NCBI GenBank assembly: GCA_027486755.1
Contig: JAIXOM010000047.1
Location: forward strand, 1-64,000
Source: Comamonadaceae bacterium
GTDB taxonomy: Bacteria; Pseudomonadota; Gammaproteobacteria; Burkholderiales; Burkholderiaceae_C
Direction: 5' to 3'
Length of the DNA stretch: 64,000 bases
Positions within the stretch are counted from its first letter, which is position 1. Every line of letters begins with the position of its first letter. Below, one piece after another: positions 50,283-59,959 of the stretch. The position numbers were made by a program, and so were the translations under genes. The notes below the pieces were generated by a model that was not told the DNA's origin, searched no databases, and saw only the letters and a list, made by a program, of their open reading frames with translations.

Positions 50283-53200
50283 TCAGCGCTGCGCGCGCAG
50301 GTCCAGGGTAAGCGGGTACTCCTGGCTGAGTTGCTGCGGCGGTAAGACCATGGGCCCGGGGGTGTGACCGGTCTGGAAAAACCGCATCAGGCGCCTGGCT
50401 TCGGCCTCGTAGCTGTTGACCGGCAGGGTGTCGTAGTTGCGGCCCCCTGGATGAGCCACGTGGTACTGGCAGCCGCCGAGAGAGCGTTGGTTCCAGGTGT
50501 CGATGATGTCGAAGGTCAATGGCGCATGCACGCCGATGGACGGGTGCAGTGCAGACGGCGGGTTCCAGGCCTTGAAGCGCACGCCGGCCACATAGTCGCC
50601 GACGGTGCCGGTGTTTTGCAGCGGCAGCGGCCTGCCATTGACCGTGATCACATAGCGCTCGCGGTTGAGGCCTTGCAGGCGCACCTCAATGCGTTCGAGC
50701 GAGGAGTCGACATAGCGCACCGTACCGCCGGCCGAGCCTTCCTCGCCCATCACATGCCAGGGCTCGAGCGCGGTGCGCAGGCTCAGCGTGATACCGCGGT
50801 GGTGAATCTGCCCGATCAGGGGGAAACGGAACTCCAGATGCGGTTCGAACCACGCCATGGGGAAGCGGTAGCCAAACTCAGCCAGCTCGTGCAACACGTC
50901 TTCCAGGTCCATGCGCACAAAGGTCGGGAGCATGAAACGGTCGTGCAAGGCAGTGCCCCAGCGGCTCAGGCGCGGCTGTGTCGGCTTTTGCCAGAAGCGG
51001 CTGACCAGGGCCCGCAAGAGCAACTGCTGCACGATGCTCATGCGGGCATGCGGCGGCATTTCAAAGGCACGCAGCTCGAGCAAGCCCAGGCGGCCGGTGC
51101 TGGAGTCGGGCGAGTAGAGCTTGTCGATGCAAAACTCGCTGCGGTGGGTGTTGCCGGTGACGTCGACCAGGATGTTGCGCAGGGTGCGGTCGACCAGCCA
51201 GGGCGGCATCCGCTGGCCGTGCTGCTGGCGCTGCTGGGCGATCTGTTGCAGCGCGATCTCGAGTTCGCGCAACTGGTCCTTGCGCGCCTCGTCGACCCTG
51301 GGGGCCTGGCTGGTCGGACCGATGAACAGGCCTGAGAACAGATAACTGAGGCTAGGGTGGTTGTGCCAATGGGCGATCAAGCTGCCCAGCAGTTCGGGCT
51401 TGCGCAGAAAGGGGCTGTCAGCCGGCGTGGCTGCACCCAAGACAAAATGGTTGCCGCCGCCGGTGCCGGTATGGCGGCCATCGGTCATGAATTTTTCAGC
51501 TGCCAGCCGCGTTTCGTGGGCGGCCTGGTAGAGGAATTCAGTGTGCTCGACCAGCTCGCCCCAGTTGTGGGCCGGGTGGATGTTGACCTCGATCACACCC
51601 GGGTCGGGCGTGACCTGCAGCATCTGCAGGCGCGCATCGCGCGGCGGCGCATAGCCTTCGAGCACGATGCGCACGTCGAGCTCGCGCGCAGTCGCCTCGA
51701 CTGCCTCCAGCAGGGCCAGATAGTCTTCCAGCCGGCTCAGCGGCGGCATGAACACATACAGCGCACCTCTCTCGCCCTGGCGTTGGCGCTGTTCGACTTG
51801 CGCCTTGGCCGAGGGCCCGTGCGCGCGCGCGGGGTCACGCACCTCCACGCACAGCGCGGTGCGGGTGGCCAGCGATGCCGCATGGGCCGGGTCGCCCTGG
51901 TTTGCGTCCTGGCTCGGACCCTGTGTGGCCGCCCCTGCGCTGGCCCCAGCCTGCGTACCAGGTGCTGTGCCCGCTTGCCGCGCCGATTCGACGGCATGGG
52001 AGCTGCCTGTAAGGCCTGTAATCCCCGTCGCTCGATGGAGTGCAGGGTCCGCTTGGCCTGGAGCTTGGCCTCCAGCCAGGCCAGTGGCCTGCCCCGAGCC
52101 TGCTGCCGGCACCTGGGTGAGCAGCTTTGCTGGACTGGCCAGCGGCTCGCGGGGCGCGAAGGGGTCGATCTCGAAGGACTGCAGTCGGTCGGTTGCAGAC
52201 AGCCAGGGCAGGGCATCGAGCGGCAGGCGAAAGCCCATGGGCGAATCGCCGGGCAGGAGGTACATGCGCTCGTCACGGAAGAACCAGGGGCCGCTGAGCC
52301 AGCGCGGCCCGCCCTGCAGCAAGGAGGGGTCTTGCGCCTGCAGTGGCAGCACATAGCCGATCTCGGCCTGCAGACCTTGCGAGAAGACGCGGCGCAGGCG
52401 CTCGCGCTCCATCGCGTCGTCGAGCTTGGATTCGAAGGGATCCACATTGACCGGCAGCCGGCGTTCGCGCCAGAGGTAGTAGAAGGTATCTTCGTAGCCG
52501 GCGGTGATGTGGCGCCCGACCAGCCCCAGGTTCTTGGCCAAAGTTTGGGTGAAGCGGCGCGCGTCCTCGCTGCTGTAGTTGCAGTGTTCAGCCTGGCTTT
52601 CGCTGGCAAACAGAGTGGGGTCCTGCCACGCTTTTTGGCCGTCCTTGCGCCAGTAAATGGACAGAGCCCAGCGGGGCAAGGGCTCGCCCGGGTACCACTT
52701 ACCTTGACCAAAATGCAGAAAACCGCCGTCGCCATACTGCGCCCGCAGTTTGTGCACCAACTCGGTGGCATAGCGACGCTTGCTTGGCCCTAAGGCGTCG
52801 ACGTTCCATTCCGGCGCGTCCCGATTTTCAGTGGCCACGAAAGTCGGCTCGCCGCCCATGGTCAGCCGCACATCGTGGTCCTTCAGGTCCTGGTCAACCG
52901 CCTGGCCCAGGGCCAGTACTTCGGCCCATTGGGCATCGGTATAGGGCTGGGTGACCCGCGCTGACTCATGCACCCGGGTGACGGCCATGTGGTGTGAGAA
53001 CTCCACCTCGCAGCGCTCGATCGCTCCTTCGATGGGCGCAGCGCTTGAAGGCTCGGGCGTACAGGCCAGGGGAATGTGGCCTTCACCGGCAAACAGGCCC
53101 GAGGTCGGATCGAGCCCGACCCAGCCGGCACCGGGCAGGAAGACCTCGCACCAGGCGTGCAGATCGGTGAAGTCGACATCGGTGCCGCTCGGACCGTCCA

Positions 53201-53843
53201 GGGCTTTCACGTCAGCCTTGAGCTGAATCAGGTAGCCCGATACAAAGCGCGCGGCCAGTCCCAGGTGGCGCAGCAGCTGCACCAGCAGCCAGCTACTGTC
53301 GCGGCATGAGCCCGAGCGCAGCTGCAGCGTTTGCTCCGGGGTTTGCACGCCCGGCTCCATGCGGATCAGGTAGGTGATGTCTTGCTGCAGCTTTTGGTTC
53401 AGCGCGACCAGAAAGTGCACCGCGGGGCGGGCCTTGCGGTCGATTCCCTCTAAGTAGGTATTGAGCAGAGGGGTCAGGGGCTGAGCGGCCAGGTAAGGTG
53501 CGAGTTCCTGCGCCTGCGCCACTTCGTAGCGAAAGGGGATGTGTTCGGCATGCGGCTCAAGAAAAAAGTCGAAGGGGTTGTAGACCGCCATCTCGACGAT
53601 CAGGTCAACCGTCACCTTGAGCTCTCGGGTGGGGTCCGGAAAGACCAGACGCGCCTGGTGGTTGGCAAAGGGGTCTTGCTGCCAGTTGATGAAATGCTTT
53701 TGGGGCTCGACCTTGAGCGAGTACGACAACACCCGGCTGCGACTGTGTGGCGCCGGCCGCAGGCGTACCACCTGCGGTCCCAGATTCACCAGACGGTCGT
53801 ACCGATAGTGGGTGATGTGGCTCAGTGCGACATGGAGGGACAC
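50283..53843 (-). CDS. Transglutaminase-like / DUF2126 amidoligase-type protein
   Basis: A 1186-residue protein, first gene of the minus-strand cluster. The N-terminal third has Bact_transglu_N (SLHVALSHITHYRYDRLVNL) and a transglutaminase core (SGSCRDSSWLLVQLLRHLGL with Cys, FTDLHAWCEVFLPG with His, WVGLDPTSGLF with Asp). The rest is DUF2126, a putative glutamine-synthetase/GCS-like amidoligase domain (LTMGGEPTFVATENRDAPEW, EVNIHPAHNWGELVEHTEFL, GTGGGNHFVLGAA). A low-complexity Ala/Gly/Gln insert of about 90 residues (from about 585) splits DUF2126. It is expected to act with the ATP-grasp partner; the substrate is unknown. Confidence 0.9.
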   Translation of the reverse strand: MSLHVALSHITHYRYDRLVNLGPQVVRLRPAPHSRSRVLSYSLKVEPQKHFINWQQDPFANHQARLVFPDPTRELKVTVDLIVEMAVYNPFDFFLEPHAEHIPFRYEVAQAQELAPYLAAQPLTPLLNTYLEGIDRKARPAVHFLVALNQKLQQDITYLIRMEPGVQTPEQTLQLRSGSCRDSSWLLVQLLRHLGLAARFVSGYLIQLKADVKALDGPSGTDVDFTDLHAWCEVFLPGAGWVGLDPTSGLFAGEGHIPLACTPEPSSAAPIEGAIERCEVEFSHHMAVTRVHESARVTQPYTDAQWAEVLALGQAVDQDLKDHDVRLTMGGEPTFVATENRDAPEWNVDALGPSKRRYATELVHKLRAQYGDGGFLHFGQGKWYPGEPLPRWALSIYWRKDGQKAWQDPTLFASESQAEHCNYSSEDARRFTQTLAKNLGLVGRHITAGYEDTFYYLWRERRLPVNVDPFESKLDDAMERERLRRVFSQGLQAEIGYVLPLQAQDPSLLQGGPRWLSGPWFFRDERMYLLPGDSPMGFRLPLDALPWLSATDRLQSFEIDPFAPREPLASPAKLLTQVPAAGSGQATGLAGGQAPGQADPALHRATGITGLTGSSHAVESARQAGTAPGTQAGASAGAATQGPSQDANQGDPAHAASLATRTALCVEVRDPARAHGPSAKAQVEQRQRQGERGALYVFMPPLSRLEDYLALLEAVEATARELDVRIVLEGYAPPRDARLQMLQVTPDPGVIEVNIHPAHNWGELVEHTEFLYQAAHETRLAAEKFMTDGRHTGTGGGNHFVLGAATPADSPFLRKPELLGSLIAHWHNHPSLSYLFSGLFIGPTSQAPRVDEARKDQLRELEIALQQIAQQRQQHGQRMPPWLVDRTLRNILVDVTGNTHRSEFCIDKLYSPDSSTGRLGLLELRAFEMPPHARMSIVQQLLLRALVSRFWQKPTQPRLSRWGTALHDRFMLPTFVRMDLEDVLHELAEFGYRFPMAWFEPHLEFRFPLIGQIHHRGITLSLRTALEPWHVMGEEGSAGGTVRYVDSSLERIEVRLQGLNRERYVITVNGRPLPLQNTGTVGDYVAGVRFKAWNPPSALHPSIGVHAPLTFDIIDTWNQRSLGGCQYHVAHPGGRNYDTLPVNSYEAEARRLMRFFQTGHTPGPMVLPPQQLSQEYPLTLDLRAQR

Positions 53844-54053
53844 AGGGGCGGCCTTTTCAAGGTTAAAAAAAGTTGCCTAGTGGGTCTGGCAATGGTCAGG
53901 GGCAAAGGCGGGTCGCATACTCGTTGCCGAGCCGCGGGCTCAGGCTCTGCGCGCCAGTCCAGCTGGCATCAAGCAAGAGGCAGGCCATGGCCGTTCCGAG
54001 CAAGCCCACGGCTTTGAACCCTTGCTTCGACCATTGTCGCTCCAGGAGCGGAT

Positions 54054-56594
54054 GTGCAGCCCTCTTTTCCGCCAAGCGCCGCTATGCCATCGCCAGCCCC
54101 TTGGGCGCTGGGCATCGTCGCAGGCACAGCTGTGCAATTGCAGCAAGCCAGGCTCTGGCCGGATGGGGTCTATGGCGGTTTGCTGGTTTTGGCCCTGTTG
54201 GTGGCGGGACTGGCCCGGCACGGGCAAGGCTGGCCGAGGAGAGCAGGGCGGCTGGGGGTGTCCCTGCTGGCGGTCTTCGCAGCTGCGTTCTTGCTGGCCT
54301 TTGCCCAGGCTGGATGGCGCGCCGCAGCATTTCAGGCGCAGGCGCTGGCGCCTGCCCTGGAGGGACAGGACTTCGAGGTGGTGGGGCTGATTGCGTCGAG
54401 CCCGCAGCTGGACGGCCATGCAGTGCGTTTTCGGCTGGAGCTCGAGCAGGCCAGGCAGGGCGATCGCTGGGTGCGCTTGCCGCCCTTGCTCGGGCTGAGT
54501 TGGTACGCCCCGCGCCCTACCCAAGGCCGCTTGCAAGGGCTCGACGAGCCTGCCGCCGAGGAAGAGCTCGAGGCTCAGCGTCTGAGCGACGAAGCTTTGC
54601 GCCGGCCGCTGCAGGCTGGTGAGCGCTGGCGCATGACGGTGCGGCTCAAGGCGCCCTACGGCCTGCGCAACCCCCACGGCTTTGACCAGGAGTTGCACTG
54701 GTGGGAGCAGGGCGTGCAGGCCCTGGGCTATGTGCGCACGGTGGCCCGTCATGCCCCGCCTCAGCGGCTAGCTGCGGCACGCGGGCACTGGGTCGAGCGG
54801 GCCCGCCAGGCCACCCGGGCCGCCATCTTGCGCCAGCTCGAATCGAGCCCCCAGGCCGGGGTGATCGCCGCCCTGGTCATGGGCGATCAGCGGGCTATCG
54901 AGCGGGCCGATTGGGACGTGTTTCGGGCCACGGGTGTGGCGCATTTGATGAGCATCTCCGGCCTGCACATCACCATGTTCGCCTGGCTGGCCGGCGCGCT
55001 GCTCACAGCGCTGTGGCGCGCTTCTGCCCGCTATGGACCGGCCGCCTGCCTGGCGATTCCCGCCCATGTGGCTGGCGCCTGGGGCGGACTGTTGCTGGCC
55101 GCCGCCTACGCTCTGTTTTCAGGATGGGGGGTGCCAGCCCAGCGCACGGTGCTGATGCTTCTGATCGTGGTCAGCCTGCGCACCTCGGCCCGGCTCTGGC
55201 CCTGGCCGCAGGTGTGGTTGCTGACCATGGCAGCCATCTTGCTCATCGACCCCTGGGCATTGCAGCAGGCGGGCTTCTGGCTTTCTTTTGTCGCTGTGGC
55301 TCTGCTGTTTGCCAGTGATGTCGGCCAGAGCGAGGCGCGCCCTCCCGGCGATCGGGTTTTGCGCCCTGCATTGGTGCGCATCTGGCTTGCCTTGGTGCAT
55401 TTGCTGCGTGAGCAGTCGGTGATGACGCTGGCCCTGGCACCTCTGACTCTGTTGCTGTTCCAGCAGGTCTCTGTAGTGGGGCTGCTGGCCAATCTTTTGG
55501 CCGTTCCCTGGGTGACTCTGGTGGTCACGCCCGTGGCCTTGCTGGGCGTGCTTTGGCCGCCCTTGTGGAGTCTGAGCGCCTTGGCTCTTGAGGGGCTGAT
55601 GGCCCTGCTGACCCCCTTGTCTCATTGGCCTTGGGCGGTGCTGGAGCGCCCCGCTGCACCGTGGTGGTACGCTGCGGCGGGGTTGTTCGGCGGCTTGCTG
55701 CTGTTCATGCGCTGGCCCTTGTCCTTGCGGCTGCTGGGTCTGCCCCTGATGCTGCCCGTCCTGTTCTGGCAAAACCCCAAGCCTGGGCACGGCAGCTTTG
55801 AGCTCCTGGCCTTTGACGTGGGCCAGGGCACGGCGGTGCTGGTACGCACCGCTGGCCACAGCCTGCTGTATGACGCCGGGCCGCGCTACGGCCCTGGCAG
55901 CGATGCGGGGGCGCGCGTGCTGGTGCCCGCGCTGCGGGCCCTGGGCGTGCGACCCGACCTGCTGCTGCTGAGCCACAGTGATACCGACCACATCGGCGGC
56001 GCTGCAGCTGTGCTGGCCTGGTTGCCCGATCTGCCCCTGATGAGCTCATTGGCCTTCGACCACCCCTTGCTGCGCTCGGCGACCCGCCACCGGCCTTGCC
56101 GGGCCGGCCTGCGTTGGCAGTGGGATGGGGTGGATTTCGAGCTGCTGCACCCATCGGCCGAGTTTGCCGCTGGTACACGCAAGCCCAACGAGCTGAGTTG
56201 CGTGCTGCGTGTTTCAGCCGCCGCAGGGCAGGGCGCTGCCCTGCTCGCCGGTGATCTGGAGGCGCGGCAGGAGGCCGAGCTCGTCTTGCAGTCCCAGCTG
56301 CGTGCCGACGTCTTGCTTGCGCCGCACCACGGCAGCCGCACCTCCTCCTCCGATGCCCTGCTCGATGCCGTGCAGCCGCGCTGGGCCCTGGTGCAGGCCG
56401 GCTACCGCAATCGCTTTGGTCACCCCGCGCCTGAAGTGATGGCGCGCTATGCGCAAAGGGGCGTTGGCGTGATGCAATCGGCGTACTGCGGGGCAGCCAC
56501 TTGGCGCAGCGCAAGGCCTGAAAAGGTTCAGTGTGAGCGCGAGGCGGCGCCACGCTATTGGCAGCATCGGGTAGGCCCGACAGCTTTTGACTGA
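54054..56594 (+). CDS. comEC: DNA internalisation competence protein ComEC/Rec2
   Basis: ComEC forms the inner-membrane channel for transforming DNA. The 846-residue protein has an N-terminal membrane and OB-like domain, the Competence domain (VAHLMSISGLHITMFAWLAG and following spans), and a C-terminal MBL-fold domain (ELLAFDVGQGTAVLVRTAGH, LLSHSDTDHIGGAAAVL, LLAPHHGSRTSSSDALLDAV). The MBL zinc motif is HSDTDH, as in functional ComEC. The start GTG at 54054 has a CAGGAGCGG ribosome site; ATG 54084 is an alternative. It stands alone between the two amidoligase clusters. The 210 nt upstream hold no other gene. Confidence 0.95.
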   Translation: MQPSFPPSAAMPSPAPWALGIVAGTAVQLQQARLWPDGVYGGLLVLALLVAGLARHGQGWPRRAGRLGVSLLAVFAAAFLLAFAQAGWRAAAFQAQALAPALEGQDFEVVGLIASSPQLDGHAVRFRLELEQARQGDRWVRLPPLLGLSWYAPRPTQGRLQGLDEPAAEEELEAQRLSDEALRRPLQAGERWRMTVRLKAPYGLRNPHGFDQELHWWEQGVQALGYVRTVARHAPPQRLAAARGHWVERARQATRAAILRQLESSPQAGVIAALVMGDQRAIERADWDVFRATGVAHLMSISGLHITMFAWLAGALLTALWRASARYGPAACLAIPAHVAGAWGGLLLAAAYALFSGWGVPAQRTVLMLLIVVSLRTSARLWPWPQVWLLTMAAILLIDPWALQQAGFWLSFVAVALLFASDVGQSEARPPGDRVLRPALVRIWLALVHLLREQSVMTLALAPLTLLLFQQVSVVGLLANLLAVPWVTLVVTPVALLGVLWPPLWSLSALALEGLMALLTPLSHWPWAVLERPAAPWWYAAAGLFGGLLLFMRWPLSLRLLGLPLMLPVLFWQNPKPGHGSFELLAFDVGQGTAVLVRTAGHSLLYDAGPRYGPGSDAGARVLVPALRALGVRPDLLLLSHSDTDHIGGAAAVLAWLPDLPLMSSLAFDHPLLRSATRHRPCRAGLRWQWDGVDFELLHPSAEFAAGTRKPNELSCVLRVSAAAGQGAALLAGDLEARQEAELVLQSQLRADVLLAPHHGSRTSSSDALLDAVQPRWALVQAGYRNRFGHPAPEVMARYAQRGVGVMQSAYCGAATWRSARPEKVQCEREAAPRYWQHRVGPTAFD

Positions 56595-56696
56595 GGGCCC
56601 CTGGAGCAGATTGAAGGCCCTATCGCCACAGTCTGGCAAGCTCCTTGCTAAGCTACGGCCGTTCGAATCTGTCCCAAGCGCGGGGCAGGCCGCCCC

Positions 56697-58235
56697 ATGG
56701 AGAGCAAGCCGATGAGCCGAGCCCAATTTGACGAAATGCATGACAGCGCTCAAGCCGTGCGGCCCCATTACCAGGCGTTTGAGCGCTGGTTGTCGGCTCA
56801 GGCCGACGCCTTGATGCAGGCCCGCCGTGAGGAGGCGGAGATGATCTTCCGTCGGGTGGGCATTACGTTTGCCGTCTATGGTGCCAAAGACGAGGACGGC
56901 GCCGGTACCGAGCGCCTGATTCCCTTCGACCTGATTCCCCGCATCATTCCGTCCCATGAATGGCAAACCATGGAGGCAGGCCTGGTGCAGCGGGTCTGCG
57001 CGCTCAATCGCTTCATTCACGACGTCTACCATGATCAGGAGATCTTGCGCGCCGGTGTGATCCCGGTCGAGCAGGTGCTGCGCAATGCCCAGTTTCGGCC
57101 AGAGATGGTCGGGGTGCAGGTGCCTGGACAGGTTTATTCGCACATCAGTGGCATCGACATCGTGCGCGCGCCCAATGCGCAAGGCCAGGGTGAGTATTAC
57201 GTCCTCGAAGACAACCTGCGGGTCCCCTCGGGTGTGAGCTACATGATTGAAGACCGCAAGATGATGATGCGGCTCTTTCCGGAGCTGTTCGCCCAAAACC
57301 GGGTGGCACCGGTGGCCCACTATCCGGATTTGCTGCTCGAGACCCTGCGCGCCATGGCGCCCAGCGGCATGAGCGAGCCGACGGTGGTGGTGCTGACGCC
57401 GGGCATGTACAACTCCGCTTACTTCGAACACGCCTTCCTCGCCCAGCAGATGGGGGTGGAACTGGTCGAGGGGCAGGACCTGTTCGTCAAAGATGATTTT
57501 GTCTACATGCGCACCACCCGGGGCCCGCGCCGGGTCGACGTGATCTACCGCCGCATCGACGACGACTTTTTGGACCCTGAGGTCTTCCGGCCGTCATCCA
57601 CCCTGGGTTGCGCCGGCCTGCTGCGCGCCTACCGGGCCGGTAATGTAGCCATCTGCAATGCCATCGGCACGGGCGTGGCCGACGACAAGTCCATTTACCC
57701 TTATGTGCCGGCCATGATCGAGTTCTACCTCGGCGAAAAGCCGATCCTGAGCAATGTACCGACTTACCAGTGCGGGATTTCCGAGGACCTGCAGTACACC
57801 CTGGCCCACCTCAAGGACCTGGTGGTCAAGGAGGTCCATGGCGCTGGCGGCTACGGCATGTTGGTCGGGCCTGCTGCGACCCAGGCTGAGATCGAGGAGT
57901 TTCGCAAGGTGCTCTTGGCCAACCCCTCGGGCTACATCGCCCAGCCCACACTGAGCCTGTCGACCTGCCCGACCTATGTGGAGCAGGGCATCGCGCCCCG
58001 CCACATCGACCTGCGGCCCTTTGTGCTCAGCGGCAAGCAGGTGCAGATGGTGCCCGGCGGCCTTACCCGGGTGGCGCTCAAGGAGGGCTCGCTGGTGGTC
58101 AACTCCTCCCAGGGGGGCGGGACCAAGGACACCTGGATTTTGGAGGACGCCTCGGCAGATAGCGGGCAAGCGGGCGACGTCGCAGCGGCCGCCAGCGGCC
58201 CGATGATGCAGGCCCAGATGCCCACCATGCGCTGA
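56697..58235 (+). CDS. Circularly permuted ATP-grasp protein (second cluster)
   Basis: A 512-residue stand-alone homolog of the N-terminal half of the protein at 50183-47640. It shows YHDQEILRAGVIPVEQVLRN, EYYVLEDNLRVPSGVSYMIE, VVVLTPGMYNSAYFEHAFLA, DDDFLDPEVFRPSSTLGCAG, VKEVHGAGGYGMLVGPAA and the ending GSLVVNSSQGGGTKDTWILE, the standard pattern of this ATP-dependent ligase family. ATG 56697 or 56712 (MSRAQFDEMHDS) could start it. alpha-E follows after 47 nt. It may form a protein pair equivalent to the fused one. Confidence 0.92.
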   Translation: MESKPMSRAQFDEMHDSAQAVRPHYQAFERWLSAQADALMQARREEAEMIFRRVGITFAVYGAKDEDGAGTERLIPFDLIPRIIPSHEWQTMEAGLVQRVCALNRFIHDVYHDQEILRAGVIPVEQVLRNAQFRPEMVGVQVPGQVYSHISGIDIVRAPNAQGQGEYYVLEDNLRVPSGVSYMIEDRKMMMRLFPELFAQNRVAPVAHYPDLLLETLRAMAPSGMSEPTVVVLTPGMYNSAYFEHAFLAQQMGVELVEGQDLFVKDDFVYMRTTRGPRRVDVIYRRIDDDFLDPEVFRPSSTLGCAGLLRAYRAGNVAICNAIGTGVADDKSIYPYVPAMIEFYLGEKPILSNVPTYQCGISEDLQYTLAHLKDLVVKEVHGAGGYGMLVGPAATQAEIEEFRKVLLANPSGYIAQPTLSLSTCPTYVEQGIAPRHIDLRPFVLSGKQVQMVPGGLTRVALKEGSLVVNSSQGGGTKDTWILEDASADSGQAGDVAAAASGPMMQAQMPTMR

Positions 58236-58282
58236 ACCCCGCCAACACTAGACCGATATCGCCCAAGCCGCCGAGGATCACC

Positions 58283-59239
58283 ATGCTATCGCGCACCGCC
58301 GACCACCTGTTCTGGATGTCCCGCTATACCGAGCGGGCCGAAAACACCGCCCGCATGCTCGACGTCAACTATCAGACTTCGCTGCTGCCGCAGTCAACCG
58401 CCGCCGCCCAGGCCGGTTGGCTCGGCATGCTCTCCATCAGCGAGCTCAAGCAGACCTTCGCCGACAAGCATGGCCAGAGCCTGGCGCCCGCACCGGTGAT
58501 GGCCTTCATGGTCAAGGACGAGAACAACCCATCGAGCATCATTTCCTGCCTGCGGGCGGCCCGCGAGAACGCCCGCGCGGTGCGCGGCTCGCTGACCACA
58601 GAGGTTTGGGAGACGCAAAACCAAACCTATCTGGAGCTGGTGCGCATGCTGTCGCAGGGTGCGTTCGAGCGCGATCCGGCCTCATTTTTTGAGTGGGTCA
58701 AGTTCCGCTCGCACCTCTCGCGCGGGGTGACTTCAGGCACCATGCTGCAGGACGAGGCCTTCAACTTCCTGCGCATGGGCACCTTCTTAGAGCGCGCCGA
58801 CAACACCGCCCGCCTGATCGACGTCAAGTTTCATGCGGTGGAGACCGACTTTTATGGCCAGGGCACTGAGAAGGACCAGGAGCTCGACTTCTACCACTGG
58901 AGCGCGATTTTGCGCAGCGTCTCGGCCTTTGAGGTCTATCGCAAGGTCTACCGCGACGTCATCAAGCCCGAGCGGGTGGCCCAACTGCTGATCCTGCGGC
59001 CCGACATGCCGCGTTCATTGCTGGGCTGCATGAATGAGCTGATGACGAACCTGTCCATGGTCACCTCCGACCCCGCCAGCGAGACCCGGCGGCGCGCTGG
59101 CAAGCTGCGCGCCGACCTGCAATTTGCCCGCATCGACGAGATTTTGGCCACTGGCCTGCATGCGTTTTTGACGCAGTTTCTGGACCGGATCAATGAGATT
59201 GGCGCGCACATCAGCCGCGAGTTTTTGGTGCCGGCCTGA
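58283..59239 (+). CDS. Alpha-E domain protein (second cluster)
   Basis: A 318-residue all-helical protein of the alpha-E (DUF403) family, start MLSRTADHLFWMSRYTERAE with an upstream GAGGA. It shows SSIISCLRAARENARAVRGS, FNFLRMGTFLERADNTARLI and ISREFLVPA at the end. The domain is invariably linked to circularly permuted ATP-grasp proteins; its role is thought to be catalytic or scaffold in peptide synthesis but is not proven. It ends 3 nt before the convergent response regulator. The downstream transglutaminase and Anbu-type protease that often follow alpha-E in related clusters are absent here. Confidence 0.92.
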   Translation: MLSRTADHLFWMSRYTERAENTARMLDVNYQTSLLPQSTAAAQAGWLGMLSISELKQTFADKHGQSLAPAPVMAFMVKDENNPSSIISCLRAARENARAVRGSLTTEVWETQNQTYLELVRMLSQGAFERDPASFFEWVKFRSHLSRGVTSGTMLQDEAFNFLRMGTFLERADNTARLIDVKFHAVETDFYGQGTEKDQELDFYHWSAILRSVSAFEVYRKVYRDVIKPERVAQLLILRPDMPRSLLGCMNELMTNLSMVTSDPASETRRRAGKLRADLQFARIDEILATGLHAFLTQFLDRINEIGAHISREFLVPA

Positions 59240-59242
59240 GCC

Positions 59243-59959
59243 TTATTCCAGTCGGGCTTCCTTGACGGCAAAACACAGCTGGTAGCCTGTGCCCCATACA
59301 GACCGTATCAGCGCTTGCTCGGGCTGGACTGCAGTTTGCAGCTTTTTGCGAAGACGGCTGACGATGTTTTCTAAGGCGCGCTTGCTCAAGGGCTCCACGG
59401 ATTCGCCTGACTCCATCATGTCGCAGACGGTGGTGCTTTCCAGGGTGTCCTGGGCGGCGCGGGCAAACAGCAACAAGAAAGCCAGCTCCTTGGCCGTCAG
59501 GGCAATGTCCGCTTGCCCGCTGGGTGGGCGGATAAGGGCCCGTTCCCGATCCAGCAGCCACATTTGCGGCTCAGCCTGTCCACCTAGGCGCCGGCGCAGG
59601 CTCATGAGGGCCGCGAGCAATTCTTCCCCGGGCACGGGCTTGGCCAGGTAAATGTCTGCACCGCTGGCATAGCCCTTGACCCGGTCGAGCAAGGCCGATC
59701 GGGCGGTCAGCATGATGATCCCGAGAGAGGGTCTGTGGCGCTTGAGGCGCTCGGCAATATCGAAGCCGTTTTCTCCCGGCAGGTTCAGGTCCAGCACCAC
59801 TGTATCCACAGACGACAGTGGCAGCAGGTCGTCAAGCCCGCGACCGCTGTTGGCCTCCAGCACCTCACATCCATGCATGTTCAGAAACCACGCCAGCTCC
59901 TCGCGCAAGATGGCATCGTCCTCGACGATGGCCACGCGTATCCGGGGGGTCACGCTCAC
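59243..59959 (-). CDS. OmpR-family response regulator
   Basis: A 238-residue transcription factor with an N-terminal receiver (VAIVEDDAILREELAWFL; phospho-acceptor Asp in TVVLDLNLPGENGF; Lys in YLAKPVPG) and a C-terminal winged helix (ALTAKELAFLLLFARA, ALENIVSRLRKKLQ, IRSVWGTGYQLCF). It starts with GTG at 59959, which overlaps the stop of the sensor kinase by 4 nt. The kinase reading frame is interrupted, so how this regulator is phosphorylated is open. Target genes are unknown; the divergent outer-membrane protein gene is one candidate. Confidence 0.9.
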   Translation of the reverse strand: MSVTPRIRVAIVEDDAILREELAWFLNMHGCEVLEANSGRGLDDLLPLSSVDTVVLDLNLPGENGFDIAERLKRHRPSLGIIMLTARSALLDRVKGYASGADIYLAKPVPGEELLAALMSLRRRLGGQAEPQMWLLDRERALIRPPSGQADIALTAKELAFLLLFARAAQDTLESTTVCDMMESGESVEPLSKRALENIVSRLRKKLQTAVQPEQALIRSVWGTGYQLCFAVKEARLE

